Positions 1 to 8,997 of a DNA stretch of 64,000 nucleotides are shown here, piece by piece (the first letter of the stretch is position 1; the number at the start of each line of letters is the position of its first letter). The stretch lies in contig JBFLXB010000015.1 in the NCBI GenBank assembly GCA_040757335.1, positions 1 to 64,000 on the forward strand. The letters run 5' to 3'. Both the position numbers and the translations under genes were made by a program. The notes below the pieces were generated by a model that made no database searches, had not been told where the DNA came from, and saw only the letters and a list, made by a program, of their open reading frames with translations. Origin of the DNA: Nitrospirota bacterium. Lineage in GTDB: Bacteria > Nitrospirota > Nitrospiria > 2-01-FULL-66-17.

Positions 1-474
1 GGTCGCGAGGCGCGATGGCGCCTCGCGGATCATCGCGGCCGGTGGATCGTCCTGTTCTTCTATCCCGCGGATTTCACGTTCGTGTGCCCCACCGAGGTGA
101 TGGGCTTCCACCGAGAGCGTGACGCGTTCCGCAAGCTGGGCGTGGAGATCCTCGGCGTCAGCGTGGACTCGGTAGAGAGCCACCGGGCCTGGGCGCTGGA
201 ACTGGGGGGAATCGACTACCCGTTGCTGTCGGATGTGGATCGCTCGGTCTCCACGGCGTGCGGCGTGCTGGATCGTCGAGCGGGCGTGCCGCGTCGCGTC
301 ACGTTCATCATCGACCCCGAGGGGGTGGTGGCCTACGTGGTAGCGAGCCACCATAACGTCGGACGCAGCGTGGAGGAGACGCTCAGGGTGGTGGCGGCCC
401 TGCAAACGGGCCGACTGTGCCCCGCGGATTGGCATCCGGGGGATCCTACCTCTGATTTGGGTCCCAAGTACTGA
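1..474 (+). CDS. 2-Cys peroxiredoxin, AhpC/TSA type (5' end missing)
   Basis: Thiol peroxidase reducing H2O2 and organic hydroperoxides in the cytoplasm. The reading frame is open from base 1, so the start lies outside the window. The fragment shows the peroxidatic motif FYPADFTFVCPTE, with the reactive Cys at fragment residue 29, and a C-terminal resolving-Cys motif LCPADWHPGD near residue 140, the arrangement of AhpC-class 2-Cys enzymes. A GTG inside the motif at position 82 cannot be the start because it would remove half of the active-site loop. The stop lies 3 nt before the next gene, suggesting co-transcription with the VIT-family metal transporter. That pairing would fit an iron/oxidative-stress role (inference). 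Confidence 0.93.
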   Translation, partial: GREARWRLADHRGRWIVLFFYPADFTFVCPTEVMGFHRERDAFRKLGVEILGVSVDSVESHRAWALELGGIDYPLLSDVDRSVSTACGVLDRRAGVPRRVTFIIDPEGVVAYVVASHHNVGRSVEETLRVVAALQTGRLCPADWHPGDPTSDLGPKY

Positions 475-477
475 CGC

Positions 478-1182
478 GTGGCCGCTCTGGATGACAAGCG
501 GCGCCGCATCGAACAGCGCGGCCGCGTCCGCGAATTCGTGTTCGGGATCCAGGATGGCCTGATCAGCAACCTGGGGCTGGTGTCGGGCATCCAAGGCGCG
601 ACCGCGGACCTCACCATTGTCCTGATCGGCGGCATCACCGCCGCGGTGTCCGGCGCCATCTCGATGGCCGCAGGGTCGTATCTTTCCTCCAAAGCGGAAA
701 AGGAGATTTTCGACGCCGAGATTCGCGCCGAGACCGAGCGATTGACCGGGGAGCCCTACTTGGCGCAGGAGGCCGTGCTGGAGTCGCTTCAGGCCGAGGG
801 TCTGCCCCGCGAGAACGCGTACCGGGTCGTGCGCCTCCTGCAACCGCGTCCGGAGATCATCCTGCACACCTACCACGAAAAGGTGTTGGGGCTTGGCCGC
901 GCCGAGATCAACCGCCCAGTACTGGCTGCGTCGGTGATGGGGGCGTCGTTCACCGTCGGCTCGATCGTTCCCCTCGTGCCCTACGTGTTGGCGCCGGGGC
1001 ATCTGGCGTTGCCCGTGTCGGTCGCGGTGTCCACCGCCACGCTCTTCGGCGTAGGAGTGTTCAAAGGTGTCTTGGCGAGGAGGTCGCCGTGGCTGTCGGG
1101 TCTTGAATTCTTCGCGATTGCGTTGGGTTCCGCCGCCCTCGGGTACGGCCTCGGCCTTGCGATCAGCGCGCTCAGCGGGTGA
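478..1182 (+). CDS. VIT1/CCC1 family (DUF125) iron/manganese transporter
   Basis: Integral membrane protein of 234 residues resembling the vacuolar iron transporter (VIT1/CCC1) family, which moves Fe2+ or Mn2+ out of the cytoplasm. The N-terminal half has the family signature region EFVFGIQDGLISNLGLVSG followed by a helix ending SMAAGSYLSSKAEKE. A charged cytoplasmic segment (about residues 75-140) corresponds to the metal-binding loop. The C-terminal half has three hydrophobic helices. The start is a GTG 3 nt after the peroxiredoxin stop, so the two are probably one operon linking metal export to peroxide defence. Substrate not determinable from sequence. Confidence 0.85.
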   Translation: MAALDDKRRRIEQRGRVREFVFGIQDGLISNLGLVSGIQGATADLTIVLIGGITAAVSGAISMAAGSYLSSKAEKEIFDAEIRAETERLTGEPYLAQEAVLESLQAEGLPRENAYRVVRLLQPRPEIILHTYHEKVLGLGRAEINRPVLAASVMGASFTVGSIVPLVPYVLAPGHLALPVSVAVSTATLFGVGVFKGVLARRSPWLSGLEFFAIALGSAALGYGLGLAISALSG

Positions 1183-1224
1183 CGTGCGCCTGAACCGACA
1201 TGACCCTGGGCATCCGCCTGCTCC

Positions 1225-1254
1225 TTGAGCGGGCAGTGGAAACCCGTGTACAAT
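1225..1254 (+). promoter_or_regulatory. Candidate sigma-70 promoter
   Basis: TTGAGC (1225-1230) and TACAAT (1249-1254) are separated by 18 bp, a good match to sigma-70 -35/-10 elements. They lie 36 bp upstream of the 262-residue hypothetical gene at 1290. Assigned by eye only. Confidence 0.45.
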
Positions 1255-1289
1255 GCGTGCGCTGAGATGATCGGACCGATCCCTTCGCG

Positions 1290-2078
1290 ATGAAATTCCA
1301 CCGCCGCAACGACCCCCTCCTTGAGGCCGTCCGAGAGATTCAAGAGTACTGCGAGATTCACCATCTGCCCGTGTTCTCCGGATACCTGACGCGCGAACAC
1401 GAGACCGTCGCGGTGTGGAACGTCACGCGAAGCCGAGACTGGAAAGCGTTCTTAGACCTGGCGGCGTCTCGTGGAGTCGGTCTGGTCTACCTGGACTGGG
1501 TCATGTTTGACGAGCACCACGTCGACGAGGCGCTGATCCGCGGGGATGAGACTCACGAGACGGCGGAAACCGATCCGCAGGTGGACGAGTACAACCGGGA
1601 ACTTGAGAGTTTCCGAACGCACGCGGGGTTGACCGGCGTCATCGAGATCGCATTCTCCCTGGCCGGGGTGTGGCACGTCTTCGAGTGGCAAGCCGAGTGG
1701 TTTACCGAGTTCGAACGCTGTGTGGACGCGTGGGACGAGGGCGCGTATCATCCGAGGCGGCTGCCGAGGGCTCGTCTCCACGACTTGGCCAATCAACTGG
1801 TCAACCACCCCAAGTACCAGGTCTGCCAGAGCAAGGCGCAACGACGATATCTCCTGGAGCAGTTGCTCGGCCGGGAGTTCGAGTCCGTTCGTGCATCGGA
1901 CGTCACGGGAGTGCTGGACCGCGCAGAGGCGATCTTTGAGTTGGAGATCAAACCCTTGGAACGCAGCTATCTCAAGCAGCGCGCCCGTGAACTCAAGGCA
2001 CAAGGCCTGTCGATCGACGCCATTGCCGGCAGCCTGGGGGTGTCGCGGGCCGCCGCCAAAGGCCTCCTCGCGGGGTAG
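1290..2078 (+). CDS. Conserved hypothetical protein with C-terminal helix-turn-helix-like tail
   Basis: 262 residues, no signal peptide and no membrane helices. I do not recognise the family. Residues 1-100 are mixed alpha/beta and rich in Asp, Glu, His and Trp. A Trp-rich middle (around WHVFEWQAEWF) is followed by a helical, basic region. The last about 30 residues (LSIDAIAGSLGVSRAAAKGLLAG) look like a sigma-70 region-4-type or MarR-like helix-turn-helix, so DNA binding is possible but unproven. It is preceded by a plausible sigma-70 promoter and followed at once by a 187-bp inverted-repeat element. ATG start. Confidence 0.75.
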   Translation: MKFHRRNDPLLEAVREIQEYCEIHHLPVFSGYLTREHETVAVWNVTRSRDWKAFLDLAASRGVGLVYLDWVMFDEHHVDEALIRGDETHETAETDPQVDEYNRELESFRTHAGLTGVIEIAFSLAGVWHVFEWQAEWFTEFERCVDAWDEGAYHPRRLPRARLHDLANQLVNHPKYQVCQSKAQRRYLLEQLLGREFESVRASDVTGVLDRAEAIFELEIKPLERSYLKQRARELKAQGLSIDAIAGSLGVSRAAAKGLLAG

Positions 2079-2079
2079 G

Positions 2080-2266
2080 AGCCCGTCCGGGCAGGGCCAT
2101 CTGCGGCGTTGCCGCTCTCTTCAAGGTGCCACGGCCGCCTCACCGTCTCGTCGGCGCTCGTGGCTCGGCGCCACTTCTTCGTGGCGCCACTCGCCTCACG
2201 TACGCACTTAGTACGCTGCGCTCCGGTGCTCGCGGCGCCTGGCATCTGGCCCTTCGCGAACGGGCT
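2080..2266. repeat. MITE-like element, 187 bp with inverted ends
   Basis: The ends are imperfect inverted repeats: AGCCCGT...AGGGCCA at the left matches the reverse complement of the right end, TGGCCCT...ACGGGCT. The core contains CTCACGTACG...AGTACGCTGCGCTC. A second element at 19854-19977 has the same layout and a closely related core. No protein-coding potential. It fills the gap between the hypothetical gene and clpS and ends 5 bp from the clpS stop. Confidence 0.6.
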
Positions 2267-2270
2267 GATG

Positions 2271-2573
2271 CTACAAAGCCTTGTCGATTTCTACGTGCAG
2301 AGCGATTTCTCGCAGGATGTCGGCGACCTTCGCGCACGCGTCGTGCGGGCCCAGGTAACACGCGGCGCGACCGGTTTCGTGGGCTTGCAGGGTGATCGCG
2401 AACGCGTCTTCGGTCGAGACGCCGGTGGCTTTCTGAACCTGTCGGACCACGTCGTCGAACGCGTGGACGTCGTCGTTGTACAGAATCACGTGGAACGCGT
2501 CGCCCGAGGAGCCGCCGCTTGTCGACTCCTCGCGACGGCTCGGAACCTCCACGGCGCGCGACGCGGCGATCAT
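2271..2573 (-). CDS. clpS: ATP-dependent Clp protease adaptor ClpS
   Basis: Cytoplasmic adaptor of 100 residues that delivers N-degron substrates to ClpAP. After a flexible N-terminus of about 28 residues comes the folded core: FHVILYNDDVHAFDDVV, a helix with an Ala/His-rich TLQAHETGRAACYLG segment, and a final strand/helix. The NDD and the hydrophobic pocket residues of the family are present. The start chosen is the ATG at 2573, which overlaps the stop of the upstream 76-residue gene as ATGA, pointing to translational coupling. A longer frame to 2621 would run into that gene. No clpA lies in the window. Confidence 0.93.
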   Translation of the reverse strand: MIAASRAVEVPSRREESTSGGSSGDAFHVILYNDDVHAFDDVVRQVQKATGVSTEDAFAITLQAHETGRAACYLGPHDACAKVADILREIALHVEIDKAL

Positions 2574-2800
2574 CGGGACCCGAGCAGTCGGGTGAGTTCG
2601 GCTTCCAGGGTGCGCACCCACTCGACCAAGGGCACCTCCGCGTCGACCACGATCTGAAACTTCCCCGCGGGTGTCCGCGTGACGCGGCCCGGGCTCTCGG
2701 GACTCAACGGGATTTCGATCGCCTCCCGGTGGATGCCGAGGCGATCGGTGACCGCAAAGATTTGGTTGATCTCGTTCATCCGGACGACGTGGAGCGGCAT
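2570..2800 (-). CDS. Small conserved hypothetical protein upstream of clpS
   Basis: 76 residues, soluble, no recognised domain. Predicted beta-rich start (PLHVVRMNEINQIFAV) and a C-terminal amphipathic helix (VEWVRTLEAELTRLLGSR). It lies between the DUF255 gene (7-nt gap to this ATG) and clpS (4-nt ATGA overlap). This tight spacing is the main evidence that it is real. A start 7 codons further upstream at 2821 would overlap the DUF255 gene by 14 nt. Function unknown. Confidence 0.65.
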   Translation of the reverse strand: MPLHVVRMNEINQIFAVTDRLGIHREAIEIPLSPESPGRVTRTPAGKFQIVVDAEVPLVEWVRTLEAELTRLLGSR

Positions 2801-2807
2801 GTCGCTT

Positions 2808-4889
2808 TCAGGCTGATGCAAGCAGCGCCCGCAGCGCGGCGGGGTCGGTCAGGGGCGCCGAGCAGGTGAACCGGCGGCAGACGTACGCGGTCGGTCGGCC
2901 GTCCCGCAGGGGCTTGCCTCTCGCAGCCTCGGGCACCATCGCACCGTCGGCACGCTCGGCCTCCGTGACGGTGAGCGTACGGTTGGGCAGATAGCTCCCG
3001 TGAACCGCCCGCAATAACGCGCGCGCGTCTGCGTGTCCGCGCGGCCCGATGATGACGACATCCACCGTCCCTTCGTGATACAAGTCCAGGGCGCACAGCA
3101 GATTGGCGTACCCGAACGGATTGTCTTCCATCGCGCGGCCGGAAAGCGTGAAGAGGCGTTCGGCGAAGTCGCGGTAGGCGGCCACGCCCAGGTACGCGGC
3201 CAGACGGAGCAGGGTGAACGAGGCCTGGGACGAACCCGATGGAATCGACTGGTCCGCGCCGGAGAGGGGCCGCGTCACGAGGACCTCGTGATCGTGGCTG
3301 GTCACGTGCAAGCCGCGACCGTCTTGGGCCCAAAACTGCGCCAGGACGGTATCCGTGAGTTCCCGAGCCCACTCCAGGTGTCGCAGGGTCCCCGTGGCCT
3401 CGTACACGTCGATCAGCGCATTGGCCAGGAAGGTATAGTCATCCAGGTATCCGTTGAGTTTGGCACGGCCATCCTTCCACGTGCGCAACAAGCGACCGTC
3501 CCGCCACAATTCGCGGGCGATAAACGCCACGGCGTCTTCCGCGGCCCCGACGTAACGCGGTTCGTCGAGCGCGGCCCCGGCCCGCGCGAGCGCGGAGATC
3601 GCCAGGCCGTTCCAGCTCGTGAGGATTTTCTCGTCCCGAAACGGTTTGACGCGCGTTTCGCGCGCCGCAAACAGCCGGCTCCGCGACGCCGCGAGTTTGG
3701 CGCGGACCTCCTCGATCGGACGGTTGAACTCCACGGCCAGGGCGTCCTCGCGCAACATCACCCGAAGGATCGTCCGGCCTTCGAAGTTACCGCGCTCGGT
3801 GACGCCGTACGCGCGGCAGAAAACCTTGGCGTCCTCGGGTCCCAACACTCGTTCGATCTCCTCGGGCGTCCACACGAAAAATTTCCCCTCGTGCCCCTCG
3901 CTGTCCGCGTCCTGGGTGCTGAAGAACCCGCCGCCGGGATGGCGCATCTCCCGCAAGAGGTAATCGGCGGTCTCGCGCGCGACCCGGGCGAAGTCGGCGT
4001 CGCCGCTGGCCTGGAAGAGATCGAGCGCCAGGGGAATCAACAAGGCGTTGTCGTAGAGCATCTTCTCGAAGTGCGGGACGAGCCATTGGCCGTCCACCGA
4101 GTAACGGTGAAACCCGCCGCCGAGCTGGTCGTAAATCCCGCCGGCCGCCATCATCTGAAGGGTGAAGGCGGCGCGGCGTCGAGCCTCCGTATCACCGCTG
4201 GCTCGGGCATGGCGAATGAACAGTTCCAGGGCCATGGTGCTGGGAAATTTCGGTCCGGTGCCGAAGCCGCCGTGCATGGGTTCGAACAGGCGGGTGAGCG
4301 ACTCCGCCGCCGACGCGATGAGATCCCGGCCCGGAACCCCGTCGGCGGGTTCAGGCGTTTCGATTTTGTCGAGGATCGCCACCGCCTGCTCACCGGTGTG
4401 CGCCAGATCCTGGGCCTTGTCCCGGTAGGCGGTTGCGACCGCTTCGATCACGCGGGGAAAGCCGGGCATGCCGTGTCGGTCTTCGGGAGGGAAATACGTG
4501 CCGGCATGAAAGGGTTTCCCGTCCGGGGTCAGGAACATCGTGAGCGGCCAGCCGCCGCCTCGACGGTTGAAGACTTGGAACGCGGTCTGGTAGATCTGAT
4601 CCAGGTCGGGCCGCTCTTCCCGATCGACTTTGATGTTCACGAAGTGCCGATTCATCAGCGCGGCGATGTCTTCGTCCTCAAACGATTCGTGTTCCATCAC
4701 GTGGCACCAATGGCACGCGGAGTAGCCGATGGAGAGCAGCACGGGCTTGTGCTCGGCCCTCGCTTTCGCAAAGGCCTCCTCGCCCCACGGATACCAGTCG
4801 ACGGGGTTGTGCGCGTGCTGGAGGAGGTACGGGCTCGTCTCGTGAACGAGGCGGTTGGAGTGCCGCGGGGGAGAGGTCATTTCCGTCAC
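2808..4889 (-). CDS. DUF255 thioredoxin-domain protein (YyaL/SSP411 family)
   Basis: 693-residue cytoplasmic protein. The N-terminal thioredoxin-like DUF255 domain (residues about 10-170) carries a redox motif CHWC at 59-62 within the highly conserved [16 protein letters not shown] block. The rest is an (alpha/alpha)6-barrel-like domain similar to N-acylglucosamine 2-epimerase and cellobiose epimerase folds, with [20 protein letters not shown]. The length agrees with the family (about 680-700). GTG at 4889 or ATG three codons later could be the start. It heads the DUF255-small gene-clpS transcript and is divergent from the Nramp-like gene. The biochemical role of the family is not firmly established. 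Confidence 0.93.
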   Translation of the reverse strand: MTEMTSPPRHSNRLVHETSPYLLQHAHNPVDWYPWGEEAFAKARAEHKPVLLSIGYSACHWCHVMEHESFEDEDIAALMNRHFVNIKVDREERPDLDQIYQTAFQVFNRRGGGWPLTMFLTPDGKPFHAGTYFPPEDRHGMPGFPRVIEAVATAYRDKAQDLAHTGEQAVAILDKIETPEPADGVPGRDLIASAAESLTRLFEPMHGGFGTGPKFPSTMALELFIRHARASGDTEARRRAAFTLQMMAAGGIYDQLGGGFHRYSVDGQWLVPHFEKMLYDNALLIPLALDLFQASGDADFARVARETADYLLREMRHPGGGFFSTQDADSEGHEGKFFVWTPEEIERVLGPEDAKVFCRAYGVTERGNFEGRTILRVMLREDALAVEFNRPIEEVRAKLAASRSRLFAARETRVKPFRDEKILTSWNGLAISALARAGAALDEPRYVGAAEDAVAFIARELWRDGRLLRTWKDGRAKLNGYLDDYTFLANALIDVYEATGTLRHLEWARELTDTVLAQFWAQDGRGLHVTSHDHEVLVTRPLSGADQSIPSGSSQASFTLLRLAAYLGVAAYRDFAERLFTLSGRAMEDNPFGYANLLCALDLYHEGTVDVVIIGPRGHADARALLRAVHGSYLPNRTLTVTEAERADGAMVPEAARGKPLRDGRPTAYVCRRFTCSAPLTDPAALRALLASA

Positions 4890-5001
4890 ATCGGAGATCG
4901 CGCAGCGCGCCGAGCGACGGGTATCTTAATACGATCGCCTGGCGCGTGTAAACACCGCGCGGCCCGGCGGCCGCGCGCGTGGGCCATCCCGTCGTGATCC
5001 G

Positions 5002-6423
5002 ATGAGCGGGTGGACCTTCTCCGGCCGTCGGTCTCTTCCGGCCTTTCCCGGCTGGCGAGTCGCGTTGGGGCCGGGCATCGTCTGGATGGCGCTGGCGCAG
5101 GGCAGCGGCGAGTTGATCTGGTGGCCGTACGTGGTGGCCAAATACGGGTTGACGTTCCTCGCGCTGCTCGTTCCCGCTTGCCTGCTGCAATACCCGGTCA
5201 CCGTCGAAATCGGTCGGTACACCTTGCTCACGGGAGAAACGATTTTTCAGGGCTTCTTTCGGCTCAACCGCTGGTTGGGGATCGTTCTCTGGATTTTGAT
5301 GACGCTCTCGTTCCTGTGGTTCGGGGCGTTCGCCTCGGCCGGCGGGACGGCTTTGGCGGCGCTCACGAATTTCCCTTCCGGGTGGACGGCACGAGGTCAG
5401 ACGCTCTTCTGGGCCTATGCGTCGATTGCGGTGTTCGTCCTCGCCGTGCTGTTCAGCGGCGTGGTCTATGCGACGATCGAACGGTTCATGAAAGCCGTGG
5501 CCGTCGTGACCGTGGCGGGCCTGCTTTGGGCGTGTCTCCAACCCGAGGTCCTGTCGGTGGCGCCCGCGTTCCTGCAGGGGCTCGTGTCGCTCTCGACCCC
5601 CCTGCCGCGGCCGTGGGATCCGGCGGATGCCACCAAACTGCTCACCGCCGTCACGTTCGCGGGGTTGGGGGGCTTCTGGATCTTGTTCTATTCCTACTGG
5701 CTGCGCGACAAAGGCTGCGCCATGGCGGCGCACATCGGTCGGATCACGGGACCGCTGGCCGGCAAGCCGGAGGCGATTCCCGCCGAAGGCCACCTGCCGG
5801 AGGATTTGCCGGAGGCCGAGGCGAGGTGGGGGACGTGGCGGCGCTACCTGTCGGGCGACGCGCTGATCGGCATCGGAGGGAACCTCGCCACCACGCTGAT
5901 GACGTGCCTGCTCGCGTATGCCTTGTTGTTCCCCCAGGGGCTGCTGCCGCAGGACTACGAACTGGCCGTGGTCCAGGCCCGGTTCTTCGAGGTGAGTTGG
6001 GGCGCGTTCGGCAGGATCCTCTTTTTGCTCGTCGCCGCCGCGTTCTTGACCGATACCTGGCTCGCCACCGCCGACGCGGTCAGCCGCATCCAGGCCGACA
6101 TCGTGTACACGTTGTTTCCCCGAGCCCGCCGCCTGGAAGTGCGGCAGTGGTACTACGTGGTGCTGGGCGTACTCACGGTGATCACGTCGCTCACCATGTT
6201 GGTGGCGGCTCCCGGTCCCTTGATTCTCACCAGCGCCGTGATCGGATTCGTCGGCACCGTGATTTTCCCGGTGGCGTTGTGGCGACTGAACCGAAGATTG
6301 GCGCCGCAACTGCCCGCGTGGGCCGCGCCGAGTCGGGCGTCACAGGCGCTGCTGGGCCTGTCGTTTGCAGCCTACGTCGCGCTGGCGCTGGCGTACCTGG
6401 CCGCATTGGTCGGGTCGTGGTAG
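5002..6423 (+). CDS. Nramp-like divalent metal transporter family membrane protein
   Basis: 473 residues with about 11 hydrophobic helices, the length and helix number of LeuT-fold Nramp carriers. The first helix begins ALGPGIVWMALAQGSGELIWWP. The GPG and the break in the helix resemble Nramp TM1, but the classical metal-binding DPGN is replaced here by GSGE. I also do not see the MPH motif of TM6. It therefore belongs to a divergent Nramp-related branch whose substrate may not be Mn/Fe. ATG start. Divergent from the DUF255 gene with a 112-bp shared upstream region, and convergent with mrp. Confidence 0.65.
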   Translation: MSGWTFSGRRSLPAFPGWRVALGPGIVWMALAQGSGELIWWPYVVAKYGLTFLALLVPACLLQYPVTVEIGRYTLLTGETIFQGFFRLNRWLGIVLWILMTLSFLWFGAFASAGGTALAALTNFPSGWTARGQTLFWAYASIAVFVLAVLFSGVVYATIERFMKAVAVVTVAGLLWACLQPEVLSVAPAFLQGLVSLSTPLPRPWDPADATKLLTAVTFAGLGGFWILFYSYWLRDKGCAMAAHIGRITGPLAGKPEAIPAEGHLPEDLPEAEARWGTWRRYLSGDALIGIGGNLATTLMTCLLAYALLFPQGLLPQDYELAVVQARFFEVSWGAFGRILFLLVAAAFLTDTWLATADAVSRIQADIVYTLFPRARRLEVRQWYYVVLGVLTVITSLTMLVAAPGPLILTSAVIGFVGTVIFPVALWRLNRRLAPQLPAWAAPSRASQALLGLSFAAYVALALAYLAALVGSW

Positions 6424-6435
6424 GGCCGATCGACT

Positions 6436-7254
6436 TTATTGAATGATGGTCAGCTTGGTCGCTGCGGCGGTCACGACCTTGACCTGCTCGATGACCGCGC
6501 TCGCGATCCTGCCGAAGGCCTCGGCTTGCGGGGAGTTCGGGTGTGCGTCCACCACCGGACGGCCTTCGTCGCCGCCGACGCGAATCGCCAAGTCGATCGG
6601 GACTTCCCCCAAAAACGGCACGCCCAGCGTTTTGGCCGCGGCTTGTCCGCCGCCGTGCGAAAAAATATCCGTGCGTTCCTTGCAGTGCGGGCAGAGAAAC
6701 GAGCTCATGTTCTCGACGATCCCCAACACCGGGACGTGGACCTTCTGGAACATGGCAAGCCCCTTGCGGGAATCCAGCAGGGAGACCTCCTGCGGCGTGG
6801 TGACGATCACCGCGCCGGTCAAGGGGACGAGCTGCGAGAGCGAGAGCTGCGCATCGCCGGTGCCCGGGGGCAAGTCCACCACCAGGTAGTCCAACTCGCC
6901 CCAGTCCACGTCGCGCAAGAACTGCTGGATCGCGGAATTGATCATCGGCCCGCGCCAGACCACCGGGCTGTCTTCCGGGATGAAAAATCCGATCGACATC
7001 AGTTTGACGCCGTAGCGCACCGGCGGGCGGAGTTTCTGCCCCTCGCTGCCGTGCACGTCGGCCTGTTTGATCCCCATCATCAAGGGTACGTTGGGTCCGT
7101 ACACGTCGCAGTCGAGCAGGCCCACCCGCAAGCCGCGTTGGGCCATGGCCACGGCCAGGTTGACGGCGACCGTGGTCTTCCCGACGCCGCCTTTGCCGCT
7201 GCTGACTGCGATCGTGTGCTTGACGTGAGGAATCAGGCTATCCTGATCCGGCAT
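6436..7254 (-). CDS. mrp: Mrp/ApbC family P-loop ATPase (Fe-S cluster carrier)
   Basis: Cytoplasmic Fe-S scaffold/carrier ATPase of 272 residues. The deviant Walker A SGKGGVGKTT is at residues 19-28, the switch region VDLPPGTGD is present, and a CPHC pair beyond residue 180 would hold the bridging cluster at the dimer interface. The chosen ATG at 7254 has an AGGAG ribosome site 7 nt upstream. The extra N-terminal frame beyond it is not conserved-looking. It lacks the N-terminal DUF59 domain found in longer homologues. Single gene, convergent with the Nramp-like gene. Confidence 0.93.
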   Translation of the reverse strand: MPDQDSLIPHVKHTIAVSSGKGGVGKTTVAVNLAVAMAQRGLRVGLLDCDVYGPNVPLMMGIKQADVHGSEGQKLRPPVRYGVKLMSIGFFIPEDSPVVWRGPMINSAIQQFLRDVDWGELDYLVVDLPPGTGDAQLSLSQLVPLTGAVIVTTPQEVSLLDSRKGLAMFQKVHVPVLGIVENMSSFLCPHCKERTDIFSHGGGQAAAKTLGVPFLGEVPIDLAIRVGGDEGRPVVDAHPNSPQAEAFGRIASAVIEQVKVVTAAATKLTIIQ

Positions 7255-7384
7255 GCCGTGCTCCTGTGGAACAACCCCGAGCGCGTACACGCGGCTGCCG
7301 TGCACGCGGGATGGGAGTGGCATTATAAGAGGCCGTTCTCCGGGAAGTCAATTTTGGCGGGGCGGGGGTAGGTGTGACGGCTCG

Positions 7385-8320
7385 TCACTTACCAGGGGTC
7401 GAGGGCTCGACGACCACCACCCGGTTTTTGCCCTGTTTTTTAGCCTGGTACAACGCCTGGTCCGCCAGGTCGATGAACGCGGTGGTCGATCGAATGGCAT
7501 TGCCGGGCAGCGAGGCTACGCCGATGCTCACCGTGATCGAGTTCGGCGGGCTTTGTTGCGGGAAGAAGGTGTGGTGCATCACCATTTCCCGGATGCGGTC
7601 CGCTACGTGGCCGGCTCCGCCCGGGTTGTTCTGCGCAAGGATGACGAGGAACTCGTCGCCGCCGTATCGGACCGCGAAGTCGTAGCCGCGCAGCGTGGTC
7701 TGCAGCAAGCGGCCCACGGTGCGCAGCACCTCGTCGCCTGCCAGGTGCCCGTAGGTGTCGTTGATGGCTTTGAAGTTATCCACGTCGATCATCAAGCAGG
7801 AGAGTTTCAGGTCGTGACGCTGAGACCGTCTCAGCTCCCGCGTCAGTGCCCCACCCAGGTAGTTCTGGTTGTAGAGGCCGGTCAAGGCATCGATAATGGC
7901 CTGCTGTTCGATCGACCGCATTTGCGCCCGCAGGCGCAGCATCACGCGTGTACGGGCGACCAGCTCAGCCGGGTGGTACGGTTTGGTCAAGAAGTCTTGC
8001 GCGCCGTGATCGAAGGTCAATAGTTTCTCTTCGATCTGGTTCTGCGACGTCACCATGATGACGGGAGTATGCTGGAATCGGTCGTCTTGTCGGATGGCGG
8101 CGAGGAGCTTCAGGCCATCCATACGCGGCATCACGAGGTCCGTGATGATGAGGTCGACCGGCGATCCGGCCACATGCTTGAGCGCCTCGACGCCGTCCGA
8201 CGCCTCCAGGATCTCCAGGGAAGGGTCGGACTCCTTCAGAATCCGGACCAGGTCCGCTCGCAGCGCGGCGTTGTCGTCAACGACCAGTATTCGCTGAGCC
8301 AAGGGGATGCTCCGCAGCAC
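7385..8320 (-). CDS. Response regulator diguanylate cyclase (REC-GGDEF)
   Basis: 311-residue cytoplasmic signalling enzyme making cyclic di-GMP from GTP. The receiver domain (residues 10-125) has the acidic pair DD at 15-16, phospho-acceptor Asp61 in ITDLVMPRMDG and Lys113 in TKPYHP. The GGDEF domain follows directly: intact active site YGGDEF at 219-224 and, five residues upstream, RGYD (211-214) as a product-inhibition I-site. It should therefore be catalytically active and feedback-controlled. No partner kinase is adjacent. A PilZ effector is encoded about 18 kb away at 26731. Confidence 0.95.
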   Translation of the reverse strand: MLRSIPLAQRILVVDDNAALRADLVRILKESDPSLEILEASDGVEALKHVAGSPVDLIITDLVMPRMDGLKLLAAIRQDDRFQHTPVIMVTSQNQIEEKLLTFDHGAQDFLTKPYHPAELVARTRVMLRLRAQMRSIEQQAIIDALTGLYNQNYLGGALTRELRRSQRHDLKLSCLMIDVDNFKAINDTYGHLAGDEVLRTVGRLLQTTLRGYDFAVRYGGDEFLVILAQNNPGGAGHVADRIREMVMHHTFFPQQSPPNSITVSIGVASLPGNAIRSTTAFIDLADQALYQAKKQGKNRVVVVEPSTPGK

Positions 8321-8344
8321 TTCGCTAATTATAGCGAGAAGAAG

Positions 8345-8421
8345 TGGCGCGCCCAGAGGGATTTGAACCCCCGACCTACGGATTCGTAGTCCGGCGCTCT
8401 ATCCAGCTGAGCTATGGGCGC
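8345..8421 (-). tRNA. tRNA-Arg (anticodon ACG)
   Basis: Complete cloverleaf on the minus strand. Acceptor GCGCCCA pairs with TGGGCGC, D-arm AGCTCAGCTGGATAGAGC, anticodon loop CTACGAA giving ACG, T-loop GTTCAAATC. Discriminator G and an encoded CCA (8345-8347) are visible. ACG is expected to be edited to ICG and to read CGU/CGC/CGA. A short palindrome (CGCTAATTATAGCG, about 8323-8337) lies just beyond its 3' end. Confidence 0.96.
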
Positions 8422-8443
8422 GCAACAACTCTCGTGGTCAGCG

Positions 8444-8941
8444 CTACGTCGCTGGTACGCCCTCTTTGAGGGACAAGCCGTAGCGCGGGTGCGTGAACGG
8501 ATGCACCGACGGATACATAGAAAACAACCAAGCGTCAAAGATCGGGTTGCCCGCTTCGACAACGGTCACTTTCACCGCCGGATTCTCGGGTCGGTCCGAC
8601 ACGGAGGTGAACACCGAATCCTGGATCGTGAAATCGGGCAAGAAATCCCCGACCTCGAGCGTCAATGACGTGTTCGGTACTGCAAAGCGACTGCGCAGCG
8701 GCACCGCATATTCGGTCGTTGCTCCCGTGGATTTGTCTTCCACCACGAGCCGGACCGCTCCCCACTTGCCCTTGACCGACTCCGGAACCACGGTGACCCC
8801 ACCCCCCTGGATCTTGGGGATATCCGACGGCAGGCCTTGCTCCTCCGCGGGGGGAGCCGTAGAACCGGCCGGATTGCCCTGGGGGCAGCCAACGAGGCTG
8901 AGCGCGGCGAACAGAAGACCGACTAGGAAACGATTTGGCAT
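8444..8941 (-). CDS. DUF2155 domain lipoprotein
   Basis: 165 residues. Signal peptide with lipobox LSLVGC (Cys19), then a Pro/Ala/Glu-rich linker to about residue 50 and a beta-rich DUF2155-type domain to the end (GAVRLVVEDKSTGATTEYAV; LEVGDFLPDFTIQD; FDAWLFSMYPSVHPFTHPRYGL). Families with this domain are envelope proteins of unknown role. Lies between two tRNA genes on the same strand. Confidence 0.8.
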   Translation of the reverse strand: MPNRFLVGLLFAALSLVGCPQGNPAGSTAPPAEEQGLPSDIPKIQGGGVTVVPESVKGKWGAVRLVVEDKSTGATTEYAVPLRSRFAVPNTSLTLEVGDFLPDFTIQDSVFTSVSDRPENPAVKVTVVEAGNPIFDAWLFSMYPSVHPFTHPRYGLSLKEGVPAT

Positions 8942-8997
8942 GGTCAGAGCGATTTCAATGTCTGCAACATCTCAGCCCCGGAACCGCCCCGTTGTTT

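Noticed and set aside
3033-4997. 654-residue plus-strand open frame
   Set aside because: It is the antisense shadow of the DUF255 gene, which has clear family motifs; the shadow is Arg/Gly/His-rich with no domain.
4678-6309. 543-residue minus-strand open frame
   Set aside because: Antisense to the Nramp-like gene and the start of the DUF255 gene; low-complexity Arg/Glu/Gln composition, no motifs.
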